This document shows, one piece after another, positions 11,446 through 23,090 of a stretch of 64,000 nt of DNA; within the stretch, counting starts at the first letter, position 1, and every line of letters starts with the position of its first letter. A model generated the notes under the pieces. That model was not told where the DNA came from. It searched no databases and saw nothing but the letters and a program-made list of their open reading frames with translations. Position numbers and translations under genes: made by a program. The stretch is from Leucogyrophana mollusca. Its lineage: Eukaryota > Basidiomycota > Agaricomycetes > Boletales. The stretch covers positions 1 to 64,000 of the forward strand of contig MU266486.1 in the NCBI GenBank assembly GCA_021014945.1. The letters run 5' to 3'.

Positions 11446-12476
11446 CGATCTCCATCGAAGCCGTGGAACCGTTCCGTCCGATACATCTGCCATCACGGGC
11501 ATGCTCGGGCATGATACCCTGAAGTCGCTTGCGAGCAACAAACGAAGAGACGCGAAATGAGTATCCTTGGAGCAGGCAGGAAGTAGCCATCATACATCAC
11601 CGGTGGGGCGGGTCTGACGGTCCCGGACCCACTCGAGCTGAAAAATGGATGTCGGCTTGCCTGATGCAAAGTCTCGCCCATTGAGGCCAGCGCTTTTTTC
11701 AATAATTTTTTGACGGAACTGTGGGGTCCTGATACTTCTGTATATTGATGGTGTGAGTGAGGTTGAGATCGGGTTTTTTGGCATCGCAAGGAAGGTCGTG
11801 ACCGATGACTAGAGGCAGTAGTTGATATGAAACAGAGTTGGCCTCGATGGACGACCGTACCGGGGGCAATATTCTCGAGGAACGCTTGGAGGTATCTATG
11901 ATATATGCAGTTGGGCATGATAAGTCACTCCATCCTGAAAAGAAGAATGGCAAGCAAAAATCGGCTCTGGCCAACATTCAATATTCAGGACCAGTAATTC
12001 ATTGACACGTGACCCCAGCTCACCCTCTATCGATTACATAAGCTACAAGTTCTTTCAAACACAACTTCAATGACGCTGGTCACTAATTGTATTATTGCAA
12101 CACGTTCTTTTGCAAGCTTCAAGTCGCCTTGATTCCGCAGGCCTCCTTCATGTCCGTGTTTAAACTCGCTGATCATACCATACGAGCTGCGATTTCCATG
12201 GCAGTTCAACGTTCAATGCCGGCCCTTCAACATTTTCGAAATAAACGTCGATAGGACCGTGCTCTTCAGCTACCGGCGAAACTTTCTGGTCACCCCCGCA
12301 CGGAGATATCATTCTGAAACACAGTGCTTTGGAAAACTGAACAACCGGAATGAACGAAAATGCTACCCACACATGCGTCCACGCATGCAGACGCACCCAC
12401 CGGCCTCCTGCGCCCATGACAGCCTGCGTCGTACCCCTTTAGTAAGCAGCCCGCTCATCCCAAGCATCCCGACGTA
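11446..12476. other. Intergenic, no gene recognised
   Basis: Minus-strand frames of up to 141 codons (for example 11493-11918) look random in composition and overlap one another. Nothing else was seen. Confidence 0.4.
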
Positions 12477-12593
12477 ATGCCTCTTGCAGGGAAGGTTATC
12501 TTTGTTGCGGGTGGTCTGCCAGTGAAGCCTTTCGTTCCCGGGGGCATTGGCGTTTATCGACGAGATGGTGCCAAGATAGCGCTGGTCGACTGA
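12477..12593 (+). pseudogene. Short-chain dehydrogenase N-terminal relic
   Basis: A 38-codon frame begins MPLAGKVIFVAGG and ends GAKIALVD before a stop. GKVxxVxGG...GIG...GAKIALVD is the order of the first beta-strand, the glycine-rich NAD(P)-binding turn and the second beta-strand/acidic residue of a Rossmann-fold SDR. The spacing of the glycine motif is disturbed and no catalytic Ser/Tyr/Lys region follows. Most likely a fragment of a dead gene. Confidence 0.5.
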
Positions 12594-13055
12594 TGAAGAA
12601 GTGATCCCTCAGTACTTTCCAATCAGCTCAAAGCAATATCATATGAAGCTATTGGCGTGCTCATCTGTGTTGACAACTCACGAAGGCGAAAGGTCACTAC
12701 CATGTAACCTTGATGTGGCTACTATGGAACTGTTTGGCACTGGAGTTTGAGCCGACGAATATGGGTTTTACTTGTTCGTCGCATGTCTATTACTTATGTC
12801 ATGGTTATCATCTTTGCCTTACTGCAATACTCGTACTTGTTTGTGATTACTGCGAGTAGTATTCGTTAGACGGAGGAGCGGGACACCCTGAGTTACCATT
12901 TGCGGGACGGAGCTCGGCTGCTTCGCCTTATGATTGCATGACCCTGACCATGAGTCTCCAGCAAGTCCCGCCCGATAACAGTTTCACGCTAAATGCCTCA
13001 AGCGTTACGCCGTCCTTCCTATCCCCACCTTCTCGTTTCGTGAATTCTGTCCAGC
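12594..13055. other. Intergenic, presumed PUT1 promoter
   Basis: No coding signal seen. Lies immediately upstream of the proline dehydrogenase start codon. Confidence 0.35.
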
Positions 13056-15318
13056 ATGCTCAGGTGCCATATACCACTAATACCTTCCCTGCGGTCCCTG
13101 CCAGGTAGGACACACGCTCCGATAGGACGCCGCTATCTCTCTTCCCCCACACCACCGCGCAAAGCCAAGGTCCTATCTCGCAGGACACTCGTCACATCCG
13201 GCGCCCTCACCGCCCTCGCTATCGGAGGCGCAACGATCTACGCAGATGCCTCGGACGCCACCGACTCTAAGCCAGCAGAACCGAATCCCGCGCCGCTATC
13301 TGCCCTCGTGCGCTCATATGTCGTCTATTCCATGTGCTCAATACCCGCGCTTGTCGACTGGGCCCCATCAATTCTCAGCACCCTCATGGCAGTCCCGGGC
13401 GTGAGTGTCCTCACAGAGGCCTTCATCCGCGCGACGTTCTTCGAACAGGTACGTCATTGCACATCTTTGCCTCCCAGGGATCACTTGTAGTGCTAAGGCC
13501 TGCGGTGGCAGTTCGTAGGCGCAGACACCGCGCAGGGAACCGTCCCTCTCCTCGAACAACTCCGCGCAGAGAACAAAGGCGCGCTGTTCGCCTACAGCGT
13601 CGAGGTCAACGAGAAGGAAGCAGCCGGATCATCCTCCGCGACATCCACTTCCACCCTGCAGCCGGCGCACAAACGATTCGTACAGGAGATGATACACAGT
13701 ATCGACGTAGCGGCGGATTTCGAGGACCGATACGCGCATGGGAGGGTAGAGGGGAGACGGACATGGGTTGCTGTGAAGCTCGTACGTCTGTTTCGTTGAT
13801 GCAGGATGCACACTGAATTGAACCTCACGCTAGACTGCGTTACTCCCCCACGCCCAATCCCTTATCAACCTCTCCTTACACCTCACGCGCACCCGCCCCG
13901 CACCTGCATCCCCAGTCGCGTTCCCCGGTACACCCCAGTCGTCGGATCTTGCCATCCTACATCAGCCCTCGCCCACTAGGGACACACCCTCAATACTGAC
14001 CTCGGACGACATCGCGGCCCTCAAGGACCTGAACGACGATCTTGTCAAGATCTGCACGCGTGCCCAGGAGCGCGGGGTAAAGATAATCATCGACGCGGAG
14101 CATAGGTGCGTCCCGTCATCCTCGAGTGCCCCGTACCCCGTTGACCTCCCTACCTGACTCGACCCACTCATCCCCAATGAAGCTGGTACCAAGTAAATTT
14201 GAATCCTACTTTCTGTCCCGTTTGGAGAGCTGAGCCGTGACTTGTCATAGCCCGCAATAGACGCCTTCGGCCACGCCCTCATGGAGCGCTTCAACAAGCT
14301 CCCCAGTAAACACACCACGCCGAGACTCCTTGCCTGGTTCTCGCCCTCTCCCCCCGCCCCGGGCTCAGGCAACGTCCAGCCCCTCGTATACGTCACCTAC
14401 CAAGCCTATCTCCGCCGGTAAGTCTCCTCTCCTGTCCGCTCTCCCCCGCCATGTAAAACCGTGACCTGACTGATGCTCAATCGCACAGCACACCAGCACA
14501 CCTAGCCCTCAGCTTCGCCGCCGCAAAAGCGGGGAACTACGCCCTCGGGGTGAAGCTCGTGCGCGGGGCGTACCATCCGCACGAGACCAGCGCACACGCC
14601 CTCGCCGCAACGTCTTCGTCCCTCTCAATCTCCCCCGATCCCCACCCGCCCGTCTGGCCCACGAAGCCCGAGACAGACGCGTGCTACAACGCCTGCGCCG
14701 CCCTCCTCCTCTCTGCCATCGAGTCCGACGTACCTGCCATCAAGTCCAACCCCTCCACCACCACCACCCACGACACCCCCTCCCTCGGCGTCCTCTTCGG
14801 AACGCACAACCGCGACTCGTGCGACCTCATCCTCGATGGGCTCGTCCAGCGCAGGCTCGCGGTGCGGAGTTCCACTGATGGAACGCTGCGCATCCCGGAG
14901 GAGGTGGCAGAGCGGGTGGCGTTTGGGCAGCTTTATGGTGGGTAGTTTGGTCGTGTGGCTTTTGGTGGTTTGGGACTGATTTGGACTGAGTAGGTATGAG
15001 CGACTCACTGACGAACTACATCGCGGGGAAGACGCGGTCCTCGTCGCCTTGTGTGATCAAGTGAGTATCTTCTGCGCGTCCAGTAGCCTCATTCAAACTC
15101 ACTTACCATCCGTGCAGATATGTGCCCTACGGCGCACTAGTCGAGGTAACCGCCCCTCCTTCCCTCCCTACCTCCCTTTGATACTTACCACACAATTTCA
15201 GGTCATGCCGTACCTGAGCCGCCGGGCGATTGAGAACAAGTCGGTTCTCGGGAATGGTGGGGCTGCGCGTGAGCGGAAGGAGGCCGGGGCAGAGATGTGG
15301 AGAAGGGTGTTTGGGTGA
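13056..15318 (+). CDS. PUT1: Proline dehydrogenase, mitochondrial
   Basis: Nine exons: 13056-13448, 13512-13781, 13834-14105, 14183-14192, 14251-14417, 14489-14937, 14994-15060, 15118-15145 and 15202-15318; 590 aa. The enzyme oxidises proline to pyrroline-5-carboxylate with FAD in the mitochondrial matrix or inner membrane, the first step of proline use as nitrogen or carbon source. The basic, Ser-rich N-terminus (RRYLSSPTPPRKAKVLSRR) fits a mitochondrial presequence, followed by a hydrophobic stretch. Conserved blocks are IIIDAEHSWYQPAIDAF, GVKLVRGAYH, LFGTHNRDS, FGQLYGMSD and the C-terminal PYLSRRAIENKSVL, which holds the substrate-binding arginine pair. Exon 4 is only 10 nt and supplies the SWYQ part of the second block. 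The family length is usually about 450-600 aa, so the protein looks complete. Confidence 0.96.
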
Positions 15319-16311
15319 ATCGGTGGGTCCGGAGTGGATTGGTCATGATTATCGTCCCTTTTTTTCGTTGGATTTCACTGCATGGACACATGTTTGGGCT
15401 TTGGGTACATAGGGCGGAACGCGGTCACGATATACTAGAATAATTTGCAATGTACCTAGGTGCGTTCGAAGGGTTTATTGTCGGCCCGTCATGAACTCAC
15501 CAGAAACCTTCCGTTCTGCTCTACTGCGTTCTGACCTTGTCCAAATTCAAGTGTGTATTATAGTCTCGGCTGACGGCGGGACGGAGCGCTCTCTGACGCC
15601 CCCGCCCCAGTTTTGGCACTCCGATCTGGGTTGCCGACTTTTCGAGTGAACCTGCTCTGAGCTGAGCTTGAACTGTCGGAGCGGAAGACCGCTTCGGCTG
15701 GCTGATCTCGCTTGAAAACCACTCAAATTGCATCTCCCGAATTCAGAGAGATTCAGAGCCACATACGCGGGCTGTGTAGAGTAATGTGGGGCAAACCCTG
15801 GCAAACCTGGGGTCACGGACCTCCATAGGCTTAACAGGGTAATTGTTCCGGCTTGGCTCAGCCTCGGGGCGAAGATTACTGCGGTATGTGACATCCGACA
15901 GAAATGACAAGACGGCACCAGTAACATTGCTACATCAACTCTCTCCTTCCTAGCGAATGGTCCTGGGCCTACAGTCTGGTCACGATTGACGCCAAGTCGA
16001 GATACGCAAAGTACTCCGGTCATGACGCACGAGCAACCCGCCAGTAGCTAGTGCGGGACATCCAGCTTATTGCGCGCCCGGCTCTCATGTCGAGGCAGCT
16101 CCGAGTACCCACTTCCATATAATTCGCGGCCTCCGTCCGAAGCGCGAAGTCCGACATCAATGTACGTTTGTGGGCAACTGGAGCCCGGGGTTCGTGTGGG
16201 GTCTGCGCCCAAGCTCTTTTCCGGGGGGGTATAATTATATGCCATCGGAGGGCGTTCAAGCGATGCTCCAGAGTGGGCTCCCTTGTGTCGCAGCGGTCAC
16301 GGTGTCCACCC
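15319..16311. other. Intergenic, PUT1 to MFS gene
   Basis: Frames on the minus strand (15521-16547) are open but have no recognisable domain, and they run antisense into the MFS 5' exon. Considered shadows or chance frames. Confidence 0.4.
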
Positions 16312-18253
16312 ATGCGGTCCAGCAAAACTTCGCTCGAGCTGGCAGTCCACCAGGCAGAGAAGCACCTGGAGTTGCAGTTGGATTTGAGCTTGGACCTGGA
16401 CTTGGGCTTGGACCCGGAATCTGCTTCGTCCGCGCTACCTTCTTCTGCTTCATTAGCACTGCCGTCCTCTCCTTTGACCGCATTTCCTCCTGTTCCATCG
16501 CCAGGTGATGACTCTGAGAAGGAGCCGCTGCTGGCACCACTGGACACTGGGTTTGGAGCTTGGTCCTATGTACGTAGCGCCATATCATACGCTACATCCG
16601 AATGAACTTACAGATCCTCTCAGCTGGCCGCCGCTTTCTTCGTGGAGGGGATCGTCTGGGGCTATCCAATGGCGTACGGGACCTTCCTCAACGCCTACCT
16701 GACCGACACGCAATATGTGTCCCAACCTCATGCTGCATCGGCCCTTCCCATCGTGGGCCCGCTCTCGTCCGGTATGATATATTGTTCAGGTGTGTACTTC
16801 GCTCCCACTCCCATCCGTTGATATCCATGTTTGAACGGGAGCGGCGCGCATACAGGAAGCGTTATGAACCCTCTCATGGCCCGTTTTCCGCGCTTCAAAC
16901 GGGGCTTCGTTTGGATAGGTGCTCTGCTGTGTTTTGTTAGCTTGTTCAGCGCCAGCTACACGACGAATGTGAGGCGGGACATATTGCATTTTTTCATGTG
17001 CTCACCTGCGACAGGTCGTACATCTGGTTGTGCTGCAGGGCTTCCTATATGGTATCGGCGGGTGTACGTACTGTAGCTGTCTTACCCGGCGATCTCTCAT
17101 ATTTTTCTCAGCTTTGCTTTACGCCCCCGCCATCTCATATCTCGCAGAATGGTTTGTTCGGCGTCGAGGTATGGCCAACGGGGTCATTTTTGCAGGTAAG
17201 GAAAGGGTTATACTATTTTATCCGCTCGGCCATAAATAAGCGACACAGGGACTGGTATTGGTGGCTTTTTATTCCCTCTCATCCTCCCCAGTCTGCTCGT
17301 CAAGTTTGGACCTTCAAAATGCCTCAGAATCCTGTCGATAGCCCTCGCTGCCATTTTGCTACCATTCCTGCCATTTGTTAAGGGACGACTACCCGTATCT
17401 CGTGGTGGACCAGAGGTGCCTGGCCAAACGCGGTCAGAGTTGAACAATGTATCCTTTTGGTTTATTCTGGTGGCCAACACTGTCCACGGTCTCGGCTTTT
17501 TTGTCCCCTTTATCTGGCTTCCTAGTAGGTATCCTAAATCTGGTGCATGCACGCCCTTTCACTTCATCTTTTGTAGCATTTGCCAACGCGTTGGGCGCCG
17601 GGCCTACCGAGTCCTCGCTCTCCCTCGCCCTTTTGAACGGTTAGCGACTCTTTTTAGTCCGAAGCCCTTACCACTGCTCATGCTCCGTCGATGAGACAGG
17701 TTCTGTAGCAATCAGCGGTGTCTGCTTCGGGGTTCTAGCCGACAAAATGAACCCATGGACCCTTGCGCTCTGTAGCGCCACCCTCGCCACTCTCGCGACC
17801 TTCCTCTTGTGGGGTGTCGTATCCACTACGCTAGGTGGAATGATCGCTTTCGGCGTCGTGTATGGACTGTTCGGTGGGGGCTGGACATCGCTTTGGACAT
17901 CGTTCATACAGCCTATCGCGGGTGCGTACTTAATATATGCAGTGTTGGTGCTTTGGGGAGCTAAGCGCGACTAACCAACGATGTCTTTCACAGCAGAGGA
18001 CCCAGCGCTTGCCAACTCGCTTTTCGGGTACTTGTTGCTGTCGCGAGGTCTTGGGAACATCCTTTCTACGCCGATATCGACAGCGCTCTTCGTTGGGAGC
18101 GCTTCGAGCAGCTCCGTCGACCATCATGTCAGGACCGGGTTCGATGTTGGAGGTGGACAGTTCGAGAAGGTGATCATCTATACTGGCGCTTGTTTAGCCG
18201 TCGGTGCCTTGGTCATCGGGTGTGGAGCACTGGTTAGGCGGAAAGCTGCATAG
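16312..18253 (+). CDS. MFS transporter, monocarboxylate-transporter-like
   Basis: Nine exons: 16312-16569, 16624-16789, 16856-16968, 17015-17063, 17112-17195, 17249-17524, 17577-17639, 17700-17921 and 17994-18253; 496 aa. The acidic cytosolic N-terminus (about 80 residues, rich in Leu/Asp and Ser/Pro) leads into TM1 with LAAAFFVEGIVWGYPMAYG. Later blocks are GIGGSLLYAPAISYLAEWF and RRRGMANGVIFAGTGIGG, typical of fungal monocarboxylate-porter-like MFS proteins (TM4-TM5). The second half begins after a loop at FWFILVANTVHGLGFFVPF, and SRGLGNILSTPIS belongs to TM11. About 12 membrane segments can be placed. The substrate is unknown; relatives include uncharacterised MCT-like and riboflavin or carboxylate carriers. 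The chosen start (16312) gives a compact N-terminus; an in-frame ATG at 16168 would add 48 residues. A decayed copy lies at 22265-23090. Confidence 0.9.
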
Positions 18254-18779
18254 CCGATCACGCTTAGGCAGGTGCTGGGGGACAAGTCTGGCCGCGAGCG
18301 CCAGTTTCTGGGTACTATAAGTAGGTCGTGTTCGATTCGAATAGGCATTACTGTATTGTATACTTACGAGATTCAGCAAGCGCTGGGTATATCAGCACCA
18401 TCAGGCGGTGTCAAGGCGGTCCTTTTTTCAGACTCATCAGTCTCCACGTACTGACTTCTCGGGCTTGACTTCTTCATGGAGTAATTCTCCAGGCTTCTCA
18501 AGTTTTTGCATGTGGGTCATCTTCAAGTGATACTGCGCAATCAGATCTGCTACTATAGAACCATTTGCCGTTGCGCGTTTTGAACCAGGTAGGCCTTTTT
18601 TTTTCTTTCAGGAAAGGCATTTGAGTATATCATGATGCCTGTGACTCACGGAGTTTATGAAGCCCCCCGGTCGAGTGGTCTGGTTTTGTTTCCCAGCCAA
18701 TTACCGTTCAGTATGTCCATCGGGATCATCGATATCTTTATGTTGGAGCCTTACATCTTTTTCAGCAGCTTTCGCGATT

Positions 18780-21467
18780 ATGCACCTTTTAAACACAGCG
18801 ACTCTAAAGCTCGAATATCACCAACAAATTCCACCGTATGCCATACTCTCTCACCGATGGGGCGAGGAAGAAGTTACCTTTCGTGATATCAACGAACCTC
18901 ACGCAATAAATATGAAGGGATACATCAAGATAAAGCAGTGTTGTCAACACGCCCTCAAAGACGGATATCGATACGCATGGGTCGACACCTGTTGCATTGA
19001 CAAGAGCAGCAGCGCCGAACTCTCGGAAGCGATCAACTCTATGTTCAGCTGGTACCAGAAGGCCCGAGTGTGCTATGCGTACCTGGAAGACGTCACGGCT
19101 CCCATCGGTGGACCTCCGTCTCCCGGGTCCATATACTCTCTGCTCTCAGGTAAAATATGGTTTACCAGGGGATGGACTCTGCAGGAGCTGATTGCTCCTG
19201 AGGTCGTCATATTCCTTGCAAAGGGTTGGGTAGAAATCGGCAGTAAAGCCAGCCTGGCCAGCCATATCGCAAGGATCACTGGCGTAGACGAGAGAGTCCT
19301 GTCGGGAGCTCTATCGCTAGCGAAGGTCAGCGTTGCTAAGAAGATGTCGTGGGCTGCGAAGAGAGAAACGACAAGGATAGAGGACAGGGCATACTCCTTG
19401 ATGGGGCTTTTTGGAGTTCACATGCCCCTCATCTACGGGGAGGGGAAGAACGCCTTCACTAGGCTTCAGGGTGAGATAATGAGATCATCGATCGACCAGA
19501 GCATCTTTGCTTGGAGAACACCACTCGCAGGTCCAAACCGCAGACGCGCAAATACTTTGCTCGCTTCTTCACCTGATGACTTCCGACTCTCAACTACCAT
19601 CGACAAAATGTCGCCTGCCAACTTCGCACATATGTTCGTCTCAAATACGTTTTCCAGCGTGAATACCAGATCCAGCTTCTCCATAACAATCGCGAATGGT
19701 GGAGTGCAAATAACGCTCCCTATCAAAATGACTTCCGATGGCTACTTGGCAGTCCTGACTGCAACCTCATCAAACTTGGACCCAGGTTGTCCTCTTGTTG
19801 TTCGTCTCAAGCAACTCGAGGATGGTTCATTTGCAAGAGCCGACATTAGCACACTCGAGTCCCTCACTGCAGCCAAGCCTTACGACGGATTTATCGTTAG
19901 GGACGTCATCATCTCGAACGAGGATGTCTCCAACTCGGAGACACCGGACTACCCCCAAAACCAAGTTGTCTCAACGCGGCGATCGCAACGGGCATCCTTG
20001 TTCAATTGGTCCAGCCCCGGGCTAACCTTTCGAATAAATGCTACTCAGGTTGCTCAACAAGGGTTCGTCCAACTCAGACATACCCCTACGTTAGTGCGAC
20101 TATCCCGTGACAGCTGGGCATGGAATCCGATGACTCCAGGTGAAAATGGTGCTGTCCTTTACTTCAATCATACGACCTCAGTGGGCTTTTTGGTGACAAT
20201 CGGAGTGTTCTCCCACCGCCCATGTGTCCATACTAGCGTCTTTTCCAACGTAGGGAATGCCATCCGGAAGATGGAAAACCTCATCCTCCGTTCCTATAGC
20301 AAAGTCACATGTTGTAGGGATGGCCCCGATTGGGTGTCCGTACCTCTTCCAAGCCGCAGGAGTTGGGTGACTGTGACTAGCAGAAGGAAAGGTGGACTCC
20401 ATCCAATGGAGACGCACGGATATGTAATTAGCATTCAGGTCACTTTGAATGAACTTCGGTGGGTTTAAGATTCTATACTACTGCACACTGAATGATATAC
20501 GCCTATCGACCCTTATAGGCCCGCAAAGCCTTCCGAGGAATCACCAGAAAACGAGGGAGAAATGTCCGGTGTGGATGAATGGGAATCAAATGAAGAATGG
20601 TTGTCGGAAGAAGAATGGTCGTCGGAAGAAGAGCAAGAGATGTCTGATTCAGATGAATGGAAGTCAGAAGAGGAGGTGAGTAGCCCCGCACCACGCCCGC
20701 AACCTGCCGAGCTTGGAGCTGAACGACTCTAACTCAAGGTTTCCGATCCAAGGGAATATATCGCCGTTAGGCGTTCAATGGGAACTGGACCAATGCGCGA
20801 GCAATTAGCCCCGCGCCCGGAAGGACCGTCATACATTGCCGATAGTATCGAGCAGCCCAGGATCATCGGCAGATTTTCGAGCTCTTTATTTTGGCGGCCC
20901 CGGCGCAGGAGTACTGCAACAGAGCGCGAGGCGGCCCGGGTGGCCGCGCTCGAAGTGGCAGCACGGAAGGCAGCCGAGGAGGCCCAGAGAGAGGCGGCTG
21001 AACGGAAAGCTGCATTATCTAATGTTTGGTTGGCAGGCCCATGGGAGGGAAGCACTGCCCAACGGTGGGCGGCAGAGCAGATGGAAGAGAGAGCACGGGC
21101 GGGCGTGAGAGAGATAGAGCCTTTGAGAAGGATGTATGACTGGCAACGGATGGCAGAGGGAGGAGGGGTGGCGTTGGCAGAGAGTGCACAGGTGGTGGAG
21201 TTCGCAGCGACGGAGCAACCGGGGATACTATCGCCTTCCCCGCTGAAAGGATCGGGGTGGGGGATTGCAGAGTGGGAGGCAGCGGAGCGGGCGGTGCTGC
21301 AGTGGGAGGACAGGGCCTGGGCTCAGACCTGGGTGGCGGGTGAGGCAGCGATGTTAGGGGATGGCGGGCTCCGGGGTCCCCAGCAGGAATCCAGCCAGCA
21401 AGTATCCGCCCCGTGGGAAACGGATGGCGCCTTGTTGGGAGATATAGAGATGCAGACCACACAGTGA
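18780..21467 (+). CDS. HET-domain protein with Glu/Trp-rich C-terminal extension
   Basis: Three exons: 18780-20458, 20519-20675 and 20739-21467; 854 aa. HET domains mediate heterokaryon incompatibility and related programmed cell death in fungi. All three HET blocks are present at the N-terminus: AILSHRWGEEEVTF, then YAWVDTCCIDK...INSMFSWYQKARVCYAYL, then WFTRGWTLQELIAP. They are followed by the MSWAAKRETTRIEDRAYSL and MPLIYGEGKNAF segment usual in basidiomycete members. Start chosen at MHLLNTATLKLE, the normal family N-terminus; the frame is open further upstream to 18657. Two introns join a long tail: an acidic EEW-repeat segment (exon 2), then a coiled-coil-like Ala/Glu/Arg/Trp-rich region (exon 3). 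The unspliced frame would end at 20468. The frame keeps similar composition beyond the stop at 21465 (see findings). The function of the tail is unknown. Confidence 0.88.
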
Positions 21468-21740
21468 GAAGTCGCCCGGGAGGAATCTGCCTTGTGGGAA
21501 GCCCCCCAGCAGGAAGCAGCGCAGCGAGAGGAGACCAAGAGGGCCGAGGCTACCTCGAGAGCCGCCCGGGGATAAGCCACACAGCAAGAGACAAACCTGT
21601 GGGAGGGGACAAAGAGCGCCATATCCGCACAGTCTGACGGTCTGTTGGATGAAACTCCCAAAGATCGCCAGGAGGTCAAACGCCTGGAATGGAGCGGAGG
21701 CCAGGCATGGGATTGCTGGGTTACTGGGGCTGAGCAGTGA
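21468..21740 (+). pseudogene. Untranslated in-frame continuation of the HET-gene tail
   Basis: After the TGA at 21465-21467 the same frame runs on for 35 codons to TAA (21573-21575) and then another 54 codons to TGA (21738-21740). The composition is the same as exon 3: many Glu, Gln, Ala, Arg and Trp (SALWEAPQQEAAQREETK, then TNLWEG and RLEWSGGQAWDCW). This is best explained as former coding sequence cut off by two nonsense mutations; stop-codon readthrough or a further intron is possible but less likely. Confidence 0.5.
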
Positions 21741-22264
21741 CGCTCTTGGCTCCGGTCATCCTGGCCGACACAGCTGTTACGACTGAGGAAGATAGATCAG
21801 ATAGCCTGTGTAACTATTTCAAAGAGGACGCGGACAAAGAGGATGCGGACCTAGAAGTCAGTCGTGGAACATAACATTGGACTCTGGAACTTCGAGCGCT
21901 GCTGCTCCCAAGTTCTGCCCATGACATGTTCGCAACGTTCAGGACATTGTCAAAAGAGATGGCCTTGTCGAGCTGCCGAAAGTTTGGTAGACCTAGTTTG
22001 CGTCCGCGGTGAAACATTCTAAAAGTTCCCTCAGTGAACCTTATGTAGTTGTTAGCTTTACACCCTGGCACCCGAGTCACTGTTTAAGTGTTTACTACTC
22101 CCCCGCGCTCCCCGCCATTGTCACCTCTTGTTCCTTCCCTTTCACGATGATGACGCTCAGCGAAACCACTTTAAGCCTGAGGCCTGAGACCAGTACTAGT
22201 GTCGATCCCGTACAAGGAGTCGGACCAACCTGACCGGAACCTCTGACTTGGCAATGATGGCCTG
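21741..22264. other. Intergenic, HET gene to MFS pseudogene
   Basis: No recognisable gene. Short frames on both strands have no family resemblance. Confidence 0.4.
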
Positions 22265-23090
22265 TGGAATTTTGGACTAGGAAAAGCCCTTAGGATCATC
22301 TCCATGGCGCTCTGTCCTTTTGGTACCCTTTGCTAGAGGGCGGCTTCCGAAATCTCGTGTCCATGGGCCACAGCCGTGTTCTTCAATGCGCTCATGGGTG
22401 CGTAGTGGGACCTTTTGGTTCTCCTGGTGGTGAACACCGTTCAAGACTTTGTTTCCTTTATCTCCTCCGTGATTGCCGAGTTCGTGTCTCTCAATCCGCT
22501 CGTACGCACGTTTATCTGCCCATGAGGTATTTTCCAGCGTTTGAAAATGCATTGGGTATTACCTCGACCGAATCTTCTCTCGCTCTTGCCCTACTCAATG
22601 GTGACCCACCCCCCCTTCGTCTGGCAGCCTTACCTAGGCCAATGCTATAGGTGCTACGGCAATTAGTAGCCGCAGATTTGGGCTTCTGGGTGATAATACC
22701 GGCCTACGGACCCTTGGGCTCTCTAATTCTACTCTCACCGCGATCGCCGTCTCCGACTCTCTTCTTTGGGGGGGTCTATCGAATACTCTGGGAGGTCTGA
22801 CCGCCTTTAGTCTCGCGCACGGGATACCGGGCGGAGGCTAGTCGTCGCTTTGGGCCTCGTTCATATGCCCTATTGCGAGCACGTACTTATGCTACCACAT
22901 CAGTTAAAGTCGACTTGAATATATTTGCCGCAGAGAACGACCCAACACTTTCCACTTCGCCTTTTGGGTACTTGCTATCGCGAGGGCTTGGAAACGTTCT
23001 TCATACCGGTGGCCCTACACCAAGCACGTGTCTATCAACACGGGTGTGATGGTATCTGCAGGCCTCAGCGACGGCCATTGACTTGATCAC
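22265..23090 (+). pseudogene. Degenerate copy of the MFS transporter
   Basis: Corresponds to exons 6-9 of the MFS gene at 16312-18253, in the same orientation. The clearest match is FENALGITSTESSLALALLNG split around 22528-22599, against FANALGAGPTESSLSLALLNG in the intact gene. The following intron is still present, so the copy arose by DNA duplication and not by retroposition. Later matches are the GGLTAFSL and AENDPTL...FGYLLSRGLGNVL segments. Frames are broken, and an in-frame TAG interrupts the GGxxSSLWASF segment near 22840. The N-terminal half of the transporter is missing or unrecognisable. Confidence 0.85.

Noticed and set aside
14625..15008. Minus-strand frame opposite PUT1
   Set aside because: Low-complexity Gly/Val-rich antisense shadow of a real exon.
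21465..21740. Programmed stop-codon readthrough in the HET gene
   Set aside because: Two different stops (TGA, TAA) would both need suppression and no special context was seen. Pseudogenisation of the tail is simpler, so readthrough is kept only as an alternative.
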